Shown one piece after another: positions 44,600 through 53,062 of a stretch of 64,000 nt of DNA. The position numbers and the translations under genes are program-made. Below the pieces are notes generated by a model. It saw nothing but the letters and a program-made list of their open reading frames with translations, did not search any database and was not told where the DNA came from. Numbering within the stretch: position 1 is the first letter of the stretch; each line of letters begins with the position of its first letter. The stretch is from positions 3,155,724 to 3,219,723 of the forward strand of contig NZ_VLKC01000002.1 in assembly GCF_007830295.1 (NCBI RefSeq). Reading direction: 5' to 3'. This stretch comes from Sporomusa sp. KB1 (lineage in GTDB: Bacteria > Bacillota > Negativicutes > Sporomusales > Sporomusaceae).

Positions 44600-44885
44600 G
44601 CAGGGGCTCTGGGTGATTCTGACTTACGCTTTAAAATAGACCTTGGTCAAATTATTGACTAATGTTATTTTAATACTCTTTAAATATCGTGGCATGTTAT
44701 GGAGTAAAATTGCGAGGCTACAAAGCCAGGAATCATATGGATTCTCGGCAATCTAAAATGGCATGTTATGGAACAATCTAATGGCATGTACTAGAACATG
44801 AAAATGCCTATGCCGCCAGTAAATTCAAGGTGTTCCATTTTTCATATGACAGTGGTGCCATGTTCATTAAAGTAATAAGTTTCTA
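44600..44885 (+). repeat. Dispersed repeat family B, longest copy
   Basis: Contains a TTAAAATAGAC...ATTATTTTAA hairpin, TGGCATGTTATGGAGTAA, TGGCATGTTATGGAAC, TGGCATGTACTAGAACATG and GTGGTGCCATGTTCATTAAA in order. The GGCATG/CATGCC-like blocks are partly inverted, so the unit can fold. Related copies: 16.3, 21.76 and 46.9 kb. No ORF. Confidence 0.65.
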
Positions 44886-44985
44886 TAAATTATATTTAAT
44901 GAAGATAGAAAGAACCAAAGCTCCAAGCTTTGGTTCTTTTGTATATACCACTACTGAGGAATAAATGGAGACAATGTCGCTCATT

Positions 44986-45014
44986 TTGTTTTTTTATTTA
45001 GAAAGGCGTATAAT
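44986..45014 (+). promoter_or_regulatory. Promoter cut off from its gene by the IS256-family insertion
   Basis: TTGTTT (44986-44991), a 17-base spacer and TATAAT (45009-45014) point towards the gene now at 46403. Removing the IS and one target copy places this -10 box about 29 bases before that start codon. Confidence 0.6.
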
Positions 45015-45026
45015 TAGATATATGAA

Positions 45027-46386
45027 GGTAGTGTCAAGAAAGTTTCGCAAAAAGGTTTGCAGTCCTAGGTAGTAAAATCAGTCATCACTAAAATCCGACT
45101 CAGGGTCGGTATTTTCTAGATGTTTCATATTCATATACTTTTTACTGCCCCACTGGGTTCCAGCAACGTGGCGAAGGCGGGCGCAGACCAGCATCAGAGC
45201 GGACTGCCCATCCGGGAAAGCACCCACGACCCTGGTTCGCCGCCTGATCTCCCGGTTGAGTCTCTCAATCACATTGTTAGTCCGGATTCTTGTCCAGTGC
45301 TCGCCGGGAAAGTCGGCATAAGCAAGCGTTTCCTCGATGCTTTCCTCGATTTTGGCCGCCGCTTCTTTGAGTTTCATGTCGCGCAAGCTTTTTGCTACCT
45401 GTGCCGCCTTTTCCCGGGCAGCGGACTTGCTTTCCTGCGCATGAATCGCTTTGAGCATTTTCGCAACCGTTTTGACCTTGGAGCGGGGAACAACTGAAAA
45501 GACATTGCGGTAAAAGTGAACAGTGCAGCGCTGGTATTTGGCCTGGGGGAAGACCTCATTTGCCGCTGCCAGCATCCCTTGGCATTTATCACCAATGATC
45601 AGTTGGACGCCTGTTAAACCGCGGCTTTTCAGCCATTTGAAGAATTCCAGCCAACTGACTTTGTCTTCTTTCATGCCTTCGGCCGCTCCCAGCACTTCAC
45701 GGTAGCCGTCTTCGTTGACGGCAATCGCCACCAATACGCTCACATTCTCATATTCACCGCCCCAGTTGCGGCGTAAGTAAATGCCGTCGACGTAAACATA
45801 GGGATACTTACCACTTTGCAGCGGCCGACTGCGCCACTCTTCAATGTGGACATAGGCCTTCTTATTCAACTCACTGATGGTGGACGGCGATACCTTGCTG
45901 CCCCACAGAGCCTCGGTGATGTCTTCCACTCGCCGGACGGATACGCCAGCTAGATACATTTCGATGAGCGCTTCTTCTACGGAACTTTCCCGCCGGCGAT
46001 AGCGTTCGATAATGGCGGTTTCAAAAGGAATGCCCTTGAGCTTGGGAACTTTCAGCGTGACATCGCCGGAGGTAGTAGTCAACCGCCTGTCGTAGTGACC
46101 GGAGCGGTAACCTTGACGGGTTTCAGTACGCTCATATCGGGCCGCCTGGGTTAGGTCTTTGGCTTCCTGATCCAGCAAGTTATTGAGCGTTTCCTCCACG
46201 CTGCTACGCACCAGTTCCTTCAGTTCTACCTTGATGATTTCTTCATTCAACTGTATAATTTCTTTGGACATGTTTGCTCTTCCCCTTTCGGTAAATGGTG
46301 TGTGGTGACTTCATTTTACCGGGGAACTGCAAACTTGTCCTCTTTTTTAGCCGTATTTCAATTTGCGAAACTTATTGTACCTTATC
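45027..46386 (-). mobile_element. Complete IS256-family insertion sequence (1360 bp)
   Basis: Flanked by an 8-bp target duplication TATATGAA (45019-45026 and 46387-46394). Ends GGTAGTGTCAAGAAAGTTTC and GATAAGGTACAATAAGTTTC (minus strand) are imperfect inverted repeats sharing AAGTTTCGCAAA; 17 of 25 positions match. It contains one intact transposase gene, so it could be active and inserted relatively recently. Confidence 0.9.
45078..46271 (-). CDS. IS256-family (Mutator-type) transposase
   Basis: 397 residues, full length. Mutator-type DDE marks: VYVDGIYLRRNWGGEYENVS with the first Asp, LIIGDKCQGMLAAANEVFP with the second, and the Glu in RTNNVIERLNREIRRRTRVV. CTVHFYRNVF (C-x2-H) is between them. 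Located inside a complete element with inverted ends and a target duplication. Higher GC and different codon use than the surrounding AT-rich genes suggest that it came from elsewhere. Confidence 0.95.
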   Translation of the reverse strand: MSKEIIQLNEEIIKVELKELVRSSVEETLNNLLDQEAKDLTQAARYERTETRQGYRSGHYDRRLTTTSGDVTLKVPKLKGIPFETAIIERYRRRESSVEEALIEMYLAGVSVRRVEDITEALWGSKVSPSTISELNKKAYVHIEEWRSRPLQSGKYPYVYVDGIYLRRNWGGEYENVSVLVAIAVNEDGYREVLGAAEGMKEDKVSWLEFFKWLKSRGLTGVQLIIGDKCQGMLAAANEVFPQAKYQRCTVHFYRNVFSVVPRSKVKTVAKMLKAIHAQESKSAAREKAAQVAKSLRDMKLKEAAAKIEESIEETLAYADFPGEHWTRIRTNNVIERLNREIRRRTRVVGAFPDGQSALMLVCARLRHVAGTQWGSKKYMNMKHLENTDPESDFSDD

Positions 46387-46402
46387 TATATGAAATAGTG
46401 GG

Positions 46403-46756
46403 GTGATGATTTTGCTCAGTACCACCTGGCTTTACTTAATGGTCGTTATGATTGTCGGTAGCATTGTCAAAGGATTCGTATTTGGCCAAATTATTTGGGT
46501 GTCAATTGACCTTGCGGTGCTTGGTGTATGCTATCTGATTCTTCGCCGCAGATATTGGGTTGATATGCGGCAGTCCATGATATTTTTAAGCGTCATCACA
46601 GTCATCAGCATACTAGCTGATATTGGTCTTATCAGCGGGATGTTTGCTAATGTATTGTCGTTGGCTTTTATCGGTTGGCTTATTTATAGAGGCAGCGGCG
46701 GGGAAGGAAAGTTTCATAATAACAAGCCTAAACTTCGCCATAAATGGCATAAATAA
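46403..46756 (+). CDS. Small four-helix membrane protein, promoter displaced by IS
   Basis: 117 residues (GTG 46403/ATG 46406; a TTG at 46412 after GGGGTGAT is also possible). Three to four hydrophobic helices, basic C-terminal tail KFHNNKPKLRHKWHK. No family recognised. The IS256-family element ends 17 bases upstream of the first start codon, separating the gene from its TATAAT, so expression now depends on the IS end or is lost. Confidence 0.65.
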   Translation: MMILLSTTWLYLMVVMIVGSIVKGFVFGQIIWVSIDLAVLGVCYLILRRRYWVDMRQSMIFLSVITVISILADIGLISGMFANVLSLAFIGWLIYRGSGGEGKFHNNKPKLRHKWHK

Positions 46757-46924
46757 GAAATATGTTTTGTCATCTATGCTATTGCTATTAATGCAGTACA
46801 GTGGCCTTTAATTAATCTCTTTATTGTTATATTATTTGACCCAAATAAATGCTATTAAGCAAGCGGAATAAGCGACATATCGTCCCTGCTTTTGGTTAAT
46901 ATATGTATATTGAATATACTAGTT

Positions 46925-47157
46925 TAGGTGCATTTAGGGGTTCTGGATGACTCTGATCACAATGGAAATAAGACATTGGTCAAATTATTGGCGGAGGTCT
47001 ATTTTTATTTCGTGACATGTTATGGAATAATATTTCGATGTTACAAAGCTAGGTGAATTATGGATTTGACCGATACGTTAATAGCATGTACCGGAACATG
47101 AAAATGCCCGTGAATCCAGGAAATACAAGGAGTTCTATTTTTGTTCCATTTTTACGT
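46925..47157 (+). repeat. Dispersed repeat family B, diverged copy
   Basis: GGGGTTCTGGATGACTCTGA, GACATTGGTCAAATTATTGG, TGACATGTTATGGAATAA, AGCATGTACCGGAACATGAAA match the 44.6 kb copy in order with 70-80 percent visual similarity. It runs directly into a RAYT relic. Confidence 0.6.
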
Positions 47158-47501
47158 GCATCCTCGCATAGTGGATACAACTTTTGTTTTTGAGATATTT
47201 TCGCAAGACATTGAAAAGGCAAAAGAAATATTTGTGGATTTCATGAATGAGCAAGGAGCAAATTTTTTTGAAATAAAGAACAAACCCAGATTAACGGATG
47301 AAGAGGCAAAACAAATTGTGAAGCAAGTGTTGGGCAATATAGAGACTAGAGACTTGCAAACTATGGAAAAAACAAAAAGAGATGGATATTTAAGACAGCT
47401 TAAAGCAAGTGAAGGAGTATCAATCAGACAAATAGCGCGAATAAGTGGACTTACATTTAACATTGTGATTAAAGCCTAGGAAACAGTATAACCGCCCCCT
47501 T
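47158..47501 (+). pseudogene. RAYT element relic, 3' half
   Basis: CATCCTCGCATAGTGGATAC to the right end (TAGGAAACAGTATAACCGCC) is about 97 percent identical by eye to the second half of the intact RAYT element, giving a 100-codon open frame without the HUH motif. It lacks the N-terminal catalytic half, so it is dead. Its right end reaches into the next gene. Confidence 0.85.
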
Positions 47502-47690
47502 GCTTGTATCCTCCCCTTGTATCCTCAATAGAGCAAACTCCGTCAAGGCTGCCTCCAGTCGCCGGAGTGCTTCAGTTGTATCCATGCCTGCTTTACTAAG
47601 CCGGGCAAACTCATCGGATACCTCGCGAATTTTATCGTATAACTCCCCTTCTCTTTTTTTGTATTCTGCTGATGTTCCGCGCATTAACAT
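47469..47690 (-). CDS. Small helical protein after the diguanylate cyclase, C-terminus replaced by RAYT end
   Basis: 73 codons starting ATG at 47690 (or 47684), overlapping the stop of the GGDEF gene, so probably translationally coupled. The first 54 residues are a charged, coiled-coil-like helix (EYKKREGELYDKIREVSDEF ... LEAALTEFALL). The last 18 (RIQGEDTSKGAVILFPRL) are encoded by the right end of the RAYT relic, so the native C-terminus was lost. Function unknown; perhaps a regulator of the cyclase. Confidence 0.55.
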   Translation of the reverse strand: MLMRGTSAEYKKREGELYDKIREVSDEFARLSKAGMDTTEALRRLEAALTEFALLRIQGEDTSKGAVILFPRL

Positions 47691-48352
47691 GGCAGTTCCG
47701 CCAGCGTAATGACTAAGTTTTTTTTGGCTTTTGCCTTATATAAGGCCCGGTCAGCTGTTAGTAATAGATCTTGTAGCGTTTGGCCAGGTTCCAGCAGAAT
47801 GACGCCGGCGCTTATGGCCAGACCATAGGAAGAACTAAAACGTGCCTCAATCTTATGACGAATTCGCTCCATAACCGCATAAGCCTCCAGTAAAGAAGTT
47901 CCGGAAAAGATAATGGCAAATTCATCGCCACCCCAACGTGCAACGATGTTTGTGGGCTGAACATTATTTTTAAAAATAGCCGCCAAATCAGACAATAACA
48001 AATCCCCGGCGGCATGCCCATACTTATCATTAATTGTTTTAAAGTCGTCTATATCGATCATAGCCACACACAACGGTGCCTTTTTCCGGAGCGCGCGGGC
48101 CTCTTCTTCAGCCAGCCGTAAGCAGAAGTACCTTCTATTCCATAAGCCTGTTACAGAATCGGTGTGAGAACTCAAATCCAGCCTGTGGATCAGCCTGCCG
48201 GTTGTAAATCCGACTATGCTTAACATCAGAGCGATTCCTGCCCATAGCAGGCTCTTAATCTGTAAAATTATATCCAAGTAATAGCCTGTCAGACCAACTA
48301 ATATTCCCAATATGGCAAGTATTAATGGAGCATAATTGTAGAAGCCCCGCAC
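47684..48352 (-). CDS. Membrane-anchored diguanylate cyclase (GGDEF)
   Basis: About 222 residues. Two N-terminal membrane helices (about 5-60) without a large sensor domain, then a GGDEF domain (HTDSVTGLWNRRYFCLRLAE, IDIDDFKTINDKYGHAAGD, ARWGGDEFAII). Active-site residues are intact, so it should make c-di-GMP. No RxxD inhibitory site precedes GGDEF. The start could be GTG 48361, ATG 48358 or GTG 48352; the last has the best spacing from AAGAGG. A small coupled ORF overlaps its stop. Confidence 0.88.
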   Translation of the reverse strand: MRGFYNYAPLILAILGILVGLTGYYLDIILQIKSLLWAGIALMLSIVGFTTGRLIHRLDLSSHTDSVTGLWNRRYFCLRLAEEEARALRKKAPLCVAMIDIDDFKTINDKYGHAAGDLLLSDLAAIFKNNVQPTNIVARWGGDEFAIIFSGTSLLEAYAVMERIRHKIEARFSSSYGLAISAGVILLEPGQTLQDLLLTADRALYKAKAKKNLVITLAELPC

Positions 48353-48409
48353 ACTCATCACCTCTTATGCAGGTGGAATCATAGGTGATTTCACCGTAAA
48401 TTATTAGCA

Positions 48410-48545
48410 CCTTACAGAGCCGAGCGGAAAACTCCGATACGGAAGACAACCTTTTCGATATTGCGGCAGATCTAAAGAGCGAAGTAGCAGCACTTTTCAA
48501 TCCTATTGATGTAAAAATTAGAGGAATTTATTTAAAATACGGATA
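48410..48545 (+). pseudogene. Possible chemoreceptor C-terminal remnant
   Basis: The plus strand reads TLQSRAENSDTEDNLFDIAA then DLKSEVAALFNPIDVKIRG before a stop. SRAEN...LFDIAADLKSEVAALF resembles the final helix of methyl-accepting chemotaxis proteins. No start codon. Weakly supported. Confidence 0.3.
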
Positions 48546-48668
48546 GGCGTAGATATACTGCTCATAAATTATCTCAAAACGTATCCGTCCAATTCAAAAT
48601 AAATTCCCTATTTCCGCGTTTTTTCAGAATAACTCCCCAAGCCTTCAGCCACGAGTTGTCAGTAAGCA

Positions 48669-48860
48669 TTATCTACTATCAAAAAATATTTCATCAACGG
48701 TTTTATTGTAATAATCAGCAATCCGTTTCATTAGTTCCGGCCTGGGAATTCTTTCACCCCGTTCAATAAGTCCTAATGCTTGTGGAGTAATCCGTAGGTC
48801 CTTAGCTACAGCTTTACGCGACTTTTGACCGCGAAGGCTTATCAAGAATTCATTTCTCAT
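48669..48860 (-). CDS. Small XRE-family DNA-binding protein
   Basis: 63 residues from the ATG at 48860, which has AGAGGTG upstream; a longer frame to 48929 lacks one. It is essentially one helix-turn-helix (LRGQKSRKAVAKDLRITPQA LGLIERGERI, split here) and a short tail (YYNKTVDEIFFDSR). Divergent from a larger repressor-like gene; both promoters share GAAACAA-type sites. It may be a Cro-like counterpart. Confidence 0.82.
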   Translation of the reverse strand: MRNEFLISLRGQKSRKAVAKDLRITPQALGLIERGERIPRPELMKRIADYYNKTVDEIFFDSR

Positions 48861-48875
48861 AAGTGCACCTCTTTG

Positions 48876-48986
48876 GGCACAAATTGTTTCTATACTTAAT
48901 ATTTTAATGGCATAATTTGTATCTGTCAATTAAATTTGAAACATTTCGTGCCTGTTGTTGTCTGGAAACAAATTGTTTCTTATAAT
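48876..48986. promoter_or_regulatory. Divergent promoter region with repressor operators
   Basis: For the plus gene: TTGTCT (48958-48963), a 17-base spacer and TATAAT (48981-48986), with the perfect palindrome GAAACAAATTGTTTC (48965-48979) inside the spacer. A second copy, CACAAATTGTTTC (48878-48890), lies near the start of the minus gene, and GAAACATTTC (48938-48947) may be a third half-site. The layout is like a phage genetic switch. Confidence 0.75.
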
Positions 48987-49006
48987 ATTAGCAAGGTGGT
49001 GAATTG

Positions 49007-49633
49007 ATGGATAAACCTACTTTTGCTATATATCTTGCTAAACTAAGAAACGAGAAGGGACTTACACAACAGCAAGTAGCTGATATCACTGGCCTTTCAA
49101 GGGCACGGCTAAATAACTACGAACAAGGAGTTCGAGAGCCAGATTTAAGTACTGTAGCTACTCTTGCTGAATTTTATAATGTAAGCATAGACAAACTGCT
49201 GGGAAAATCTAATCATTCTGCCGGCTCTGAAAAAGGGAGATTTCTGCCAGTGGTTGGGGCAGTTAAAATTACTGCTGATAAATTGCTTGTCTATGAACAG
49301 AGTCTTGGTGAAGAATGGGCCGACAGTGAAGATATAAACAATGAGAATAAATTTTATTGGTTTCAGATTAAAGACGATTGCATGATTAATGAAGGTATAC
49401 GGCGAGATGATTTAGCTCTTGTTTGTGAGCAGCTAGATGTTGAAAATGGGGACTTGGCTTTTGTTGCACTGGGTGATGGACAAACTACTTTAAGGCGTGT
49501 TTATAAAAAAGATGAGAATATTGTTCTGCAATCTGCTAATCCTAAATATCCACCTGTGATTCTTTCTGATAAAGAACAAAACGAAATATATATCATTGGC
49601 AAAGTGAAGGCTACTAAAAGGAAATATGATTAA
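49007..49633 (+). CDS. XRE repressor with degenerate S24 (LexA/CI-like) domain
   Basis: 208 residues, ATG at 49007 after GGTGGTG. N-terminal helix-turn-helix (LRNEKGLTQQQVADITGLSR ARLNNYEQ, split here) and a C-terminal peptidase S24-like domain (about 80-200). In active LexA/CI proteins the nucleophile is Ser in (G/D)xSM and the base is Lys. Here the matching positions read DDCMINEG (Cys) and TLRRVYKK (Arg), and no Ala/Cys-Gly cleavage site is evident. So it probably dimerises but does not self-cleave, and derepression must occur another way. Divergent from the small XRE gene; palindromes between them are likely operators. Confidence 0.85.
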   Translation: MDKPTFAIYLAKLRNEKGLTQQQVADITGLSRARLNNYEQGVREPDLSTVATLAEFYNVSIDKLLGKSNHSAGSEKGRFLPVVGAVKITADKLLVYEQSLGEEWADSEDINNENKFYWFQIKDDCMINEGIRRDDLALVCEQLDVENGDLAFVALGDGQTTLRRVYKKDENIVLQSANPKYPPVILSDKEQNEIYIIGKVKATKRKYD

Positions 49634-49648
49634 AAGACTTAAGTTCCT

Positions 49649-49702
49649 CCGATCATGTTATCGTGCTGGGATAAACCTGCCGTAACATGATCGGCGTTTT
49701 AT
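49649..49702 (+). terminator. Terminator after the repressor gene
   Basis: CCGATCATGTTA (49649-49660) pairs perfectly with TAACATGATCGG (49683-49694), then CGTTTTATT. The loop sequence GGGATAAACCTGC also appears at about 39692, so it may be part of another small repeat. Confidence 0.8.
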
Positions 49703-49759
49703 TCCGGAGACAGGAGCAATTTTTAACCTGCATTTAGTCAAATTCATTCCGGCGTTGAA

Positions 49760-49867
49760 GAAGCAAGAGGACGCAAAATCTGCTTCGCAACAACACTTGA
49801 TTTTATACTTCTGGAGGGGGAACAGGGCTGGCACAACAGAAGCAAAGTGTACGTCCCGGTGCTTCTT
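49760..49867 (+). repeat. 109-bp palindromic repeat, copy 10
   Basis: GAAGCAAGAGGACG to CGTCCCGGTGCTTC, 108 bases. Located downstream of the repressor gene and its terminator. Confidence 0.9.
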
Positions 49868-50295
49868 CCAATATCAATCATTTAATAAATTATGTCACGT
49901 ACGAAACTTGCAAGAAATGATGACAAAAGTTGCAAAAATTATGTACAAAACTTGCATTATTAAATTTGAGTGTATCAATATTGAATTTATAACGAACCTT
50001 AGACAAAGCATTGACGGAGGTTTTATACAAATGAATTAACTGAGGCAATAAAGAGAAACTCCTGCTAAATTTGTATCAATTTGGCAGGAATTTGGCGTTT
50101 GTATGACAAATTAAGTAACATAAGAAACAATGGTGGTGTATAGGAAACAGAGCGAACCGTCCCGCTGTATCCTTGTGAATTCTATCCCGACTAGGGCAAG
50201 TCCGGTTCCGTGAGCGAGGCTGGAACGTGAGTTCCGCCTCTACTCGATACTGTATCCCAAGACCTTGAGAATTAATTGAAGTTGGAGGGCGAGAT
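49868..50295. other. Intergenic region with RAYT right-end fragment
   Basis: Holds a CTCCTGCTAAAT...TTTGGCAGGA hairpin (about 50058-50088), an isolated RAYT right end (TAGGAAACAGAGCGAACCGT, 50139-50158) and a GTTCCGTGAGCGAGGCTGGA palindromic stretch near 50206. No gene. A ribosome site GGAGGGCGAG leads into the next ORF. Confidence 0.5.
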
Positions 50296-50535
50296 ATGAA
50301 AAAAGAAACAAAAGGTGAAACGGGAACTAAAAAAGCATCTCATAGTACTAATGATAGTGGTAAGAAAAATTCATCATCATCATCTTCTTCAGTAAGGAAG
50401 AAAATAGATGCTCAACTTGAATATAGTAAAATTATCCAAAAGGATTCAGGTAGAAATGGGTGTTACAGAGTTTCACCTCCAAGGGATAGACCTACAGCAT
50501 CAGAAGATGATACAAAAGGTAAAGTAAATGAGTAA
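50296..50535 (+). CDS. Ser/Lys-rich hydrophilic protein of unknown function
   Basis: 79 residues, ATG after TTGGAGGGCGAG. It is highly polar: KKETKGETGTKKASHSTNDS, then a run of seven Ser, then DAQLEYSKIIQKDSGRNG. Probably disordered. Its stop overlaps the start of the next gene by eight bases, so the two are translationally coupled. No family recognised. Confidence 0.6.
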   Translation: MKKETKGETGTKKASHSTNDSGKKNSSSSSSSVRKKIDAQLEYSKIIQKDSGRNGCYRVSPPRDRPTASEDDTKGKVNE

Positions 50536-51283
50536 AGGCTGTTTTTATATACGATCACTCCGAGAAGAAAAAGATATAGACTTTGCAGTATATACAGATG
50601 TTGACGAAAAAGAAATTCCCGTTGAACAAAAACAGTTACGTTTAGATATAGAACAAACATTAATTGTTCTTAGGGGAATATTTAAAGAGGATGAAATTTC
50701 CTTTAATAAATATTATGAACAATTATTATCTTTAGCAGAAGCAGGTTTAAAAGTTGAGAATGTTACTCCAATAATTGCTTGTGAAGGGCTAATGACACTA
50801 AAAAAGGAAATAGTTTTTCAAGAAGCTGGAAAAATCAAAAATAAATATATAAAATCATTAGGCAGGTCAGTCTTATGCTTTATAGGCTTTTATCTTACCT
50901 GGATATCTTTTTTTTATGGTTATGTTCCAATAGAAACCTGTTTGATGTGGGTAAACTTTTTTATAATGCTAATTGGAACAACAGTTGGGGTTTGGCTTTC
51001 ATTTGGAATTAGAAAAGTTGACCTTAAATTTGATGAATTACATATAATTGAAGAAGATAGATTTGAACCAACTATTAGAATATTATTTGTCAGTTTATTA
51101 GCTGTTATTGTTGGATTACTTTTTTCAACAGAAGCAGTAGTCATTAAGCTTGGGGCTTTATCAACTAATATGTTAAACTATGATTCAAAAGTGGCTCTAC
51201 TTCTTGGTTTACTTTTAGGTCTAGGGGAAAAAATGTTGGCGGTTAAAGTAGCTGAACATGCAACTAAGATTTTAAAAATTTAA
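50528..51283 (+). CDS. Membrane protein of unknown function with cytoplasmic helical domain
   Basis: 251 residues, ATG overlapping the previous stop. A soluble N-terminal part (about 1-115, with FKEDEISFNKYYEQLLSLAE) is followed by two helices near 118-160 and two near 190-240 (VSLLAVIVGLLFSTEAVVIK and SKVALLLGLLLGLGEKMLAV). No known family recognised. With the coupled Ser-rich protein and the HEPN-like gene downstream it forms a small accessory island between repeats. Confidence 0.7.
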   Translation: MSKGCFYIRSLREEKDIDFAVYTDVDEKEIPVEQKQLRLDIEQTLIVLRGIFKEDEISFNKYYEQLLSLAEAGLKVENVTPIIACEGLMTLKKEIVFQEAGKIKNKYIKSLGRSVLCFIGFYLTWISFFYGYVPIETCLMWVNFFIMLIGTTVGVWLSFGIRKVDLKFDELHIIEEDRFEPTIRILFVSLLAVIVGLLFSTEAVVIKLGALSTNMLNYDSKVALLLGLLLGLGEKMLAVKVAEHATKILKI

Positions 51284-51574
51284 GATATTTTAAGGCTGTT
51301 TTTTAAGCTGCTAGGTCAAGCTTTTGGACATGCTTGGGTGAGAAGGAGTAGCAAAGAAAAATAATATGTGTCTTAGCGCTAACTCTATGGAAGGTGAAAT
51401 TGAAAGTTAGAAGGCATGCAATTAAGTTCATAGTGACGATGGGAGATGTCTCGTTTTGGCAACTGCCCCCCAAGTGAGAGAGTACTAGAAGTATGTGGCA
51501 AAATGTTGACAATGTTAGGAACGTGCCTAGATGTCTATGTCGTAATTTTCGAATTTTTTTAGGAAAAGAGGTGA
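51284..51574. other. Gap without a convincing gene
   Basis: About 290 bases. AGCTGCTAGGTCAAGCTTTTGG and downstream sequence give a 94-codon minus-strand frame that has no ribosome site and no recognisable motif. No hairpin terminator is obvious. An AAAAGAGGTG site at the end serves the next gene. Confidence 0.4.
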
Positions 51575-51580
51575 ATGTGT

Positions 51581-52885
51581 TTGGCAAAAAAGATTAAAGA
51601 TAACTACTCTTTTAAAGAAATGGATTTCAAATTTAAGGGTTATAAAATTTTATCATCAATGTATAAAATGGCATCAAAAATAGGTTTGAAGAATGATAAG
51701 ATGGATGAAAGTTTTAATAAACTAGTTGAGCTCAATCGACAGTATAATCAAATAAAAGAAACACCAGATGAATTTAATTCTTTCTTTTCGGAACAAGGTT
51801 GGATTGCATATGAAACGATGAACTTCGATATAATGTTAAAATCAGTTGAACTTGCAAAAAGTGGGAGCAAGGATGAAGCAGAGCAGATTCTCGTTGATTA
51901 TTACAGTGAGGATACTCTTCGTTTTTCAATCATGCGACTAAAGGGAATAGAACAGTTTCGTCCAAGAATTAATCTTACTTATAATGCACTTGATGATTAT
52001 TTAGCTCAACGATATTACGCATGCATTCCTATTATTCTCATGATGATTGATGGATTTGTAAATGATTTTGAACAGAAAGGTTTTTTTGCGTCAGAAGTTA
52101 ACTTATCTATATGGGATTCTATTGCAGCACATGATAGTGGATTAAATCAATTAGCATGCATTTTCGGGAAATCTAGGAAAAAAACCACAAGTGAGGAAAT
52201 AAGACTGCCATATCGGAATGGAATACTTCATGGCAGAGACTTAGGGTATGGTAATAAGATGGTGGCTGCGAAGAGTTGGGCTGCTTTATTTGCCATTGGA
52301 GATTGGGCAAGAGCATTAAAGGACGGGAAAAAGGGAATTGAGAAAGTATTCAAACCTCCTACGCTTAAAGAAAATGTAATATCACTAACTGAATCGCTAA
52401 AACAGTATAGCCAGATTCAGGAAGAAAAAAAGACGATTACAGATTGGCGTCCAAGAAAAATGATAGTTGGTCTGGATGTTCCGGAGATGGGGGAAGACAA
52501 AGAATATGAATTAGGTAGTCCAGAGAGAACTTTAGTTGAATTTTTAACGTATCTAAAAAAAAGTAATTATGGAAAAATGGCACAGTGTACAACTAAGCTT
52601 TGTCCTTCAACTGATTCTGTAGGGAAGGTCGCTAAAGAAGTCAGAGAGATCTTTCAGAAGAAACAAATGACCAATTTCAAAATAATCAATATAAGAGATG
52701 AGGCACCAGCCATAAGCGAAATTGATACCGCTTTAACTTTTGAATTGAATAGCAATGAAGTTATTCATAATCATACTTTTAGGCTTATTTATCAAGATGA
52801 TGAGTGTAACTCATATGTTAGAGGGCATGATAAAGGCATGTGGAAGATTCTTTGGAATTTTTATCCTATTGAGTTTGTTAATTAG
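51581..52885 (+). CDS. Protein of unknown function with a HEPN-like R-N-x3-H motif
   Basis: 434 residues if started at TTG 51581 (7 bases after GAGGTG); the in-frame ATG at 51575 is too close to that site. The first 230 residues are helical. Near residue 212 of the longer frame is LPYRNGILHGRDLGYGN, the Rx4H pattern with polar Asn after Arg found in HEPN-domain ribonucleases, often in toxin or antiphage systems. The C-terminal third (about 330-436) looks like a separate alpha-beta domain of the kind seen in NTF2-like folds (guess). No partner antitoxin is obvious. Lower GC than neighbours and repeats on both sides suggest acquired DNA. Confidence 0.65.
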   Translation: MAKKIKDNYSFKEMDFKFKGYKILSSMYKMASKIGLKNDKMDESFNKLVELNRQYNQIKETPDEFNSFFSEQGWIAYETMNFDIMLKSVELAKSGSKDEAEQILVDYYSEDTLRFSIMRLKGIEQFRPRINLTYNALDDYLAQRYYACIPIILMMIDGFVNDFEQKGFFASEVNLSIWDSIAAHDSGLNQLACIFGKSRKKTTSEEIRLPYRNGILHGRDLGYGNKMVAAKSWAALFAIGDWARALKDGKKGIEKVFKPPTLKENVISLTESLKQYSQIQEEKKTITDWRPRKMIVGLDVPEMGEDKEYELGSPERTLVEFLTYLKKSNYGKMAQCTTKLCPSTDSVGKVAKEVREIFQKKQMTNFKIINIRDEAPAISEIDTALTFELNSNEVIHNHTFRLIYQDDECNSYVRGHDKGMWKILWNFYPIEFVN

Positions 52886-53030
52886 AATATTTATTTACGG
52901 GAAGAATATGAAGAGTCTATTGTGTAAATCAAGACTACTAATAAACCAGTTCACGAAAAGAGTCTGTTATTATTGCATTATGTACTCGACTAATAATTTT
53001 ATTTAGAAATATATGGTATCAAATGATTTT

Positions 53031-53062
53031 AACCGGCATTAATTATGCTGGTTTTCTATTTT
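53031..53062 (+). terminator. Terminator after the HEPN-like gene
   Basis: AACCGGCAT (53031-53039) pairs with ATGCTGGTT (53045-53053) with one mismatch, followed by TTCTATTTTT. Confidence 0.7.

Noticed and set aside
51303-51587. 94-codon minus-strand frame in the gap before the HEPN-like gene
   Set aside because: No start signals and no recognisable domain; it runs into the ribosome site of the plus-strand gene.
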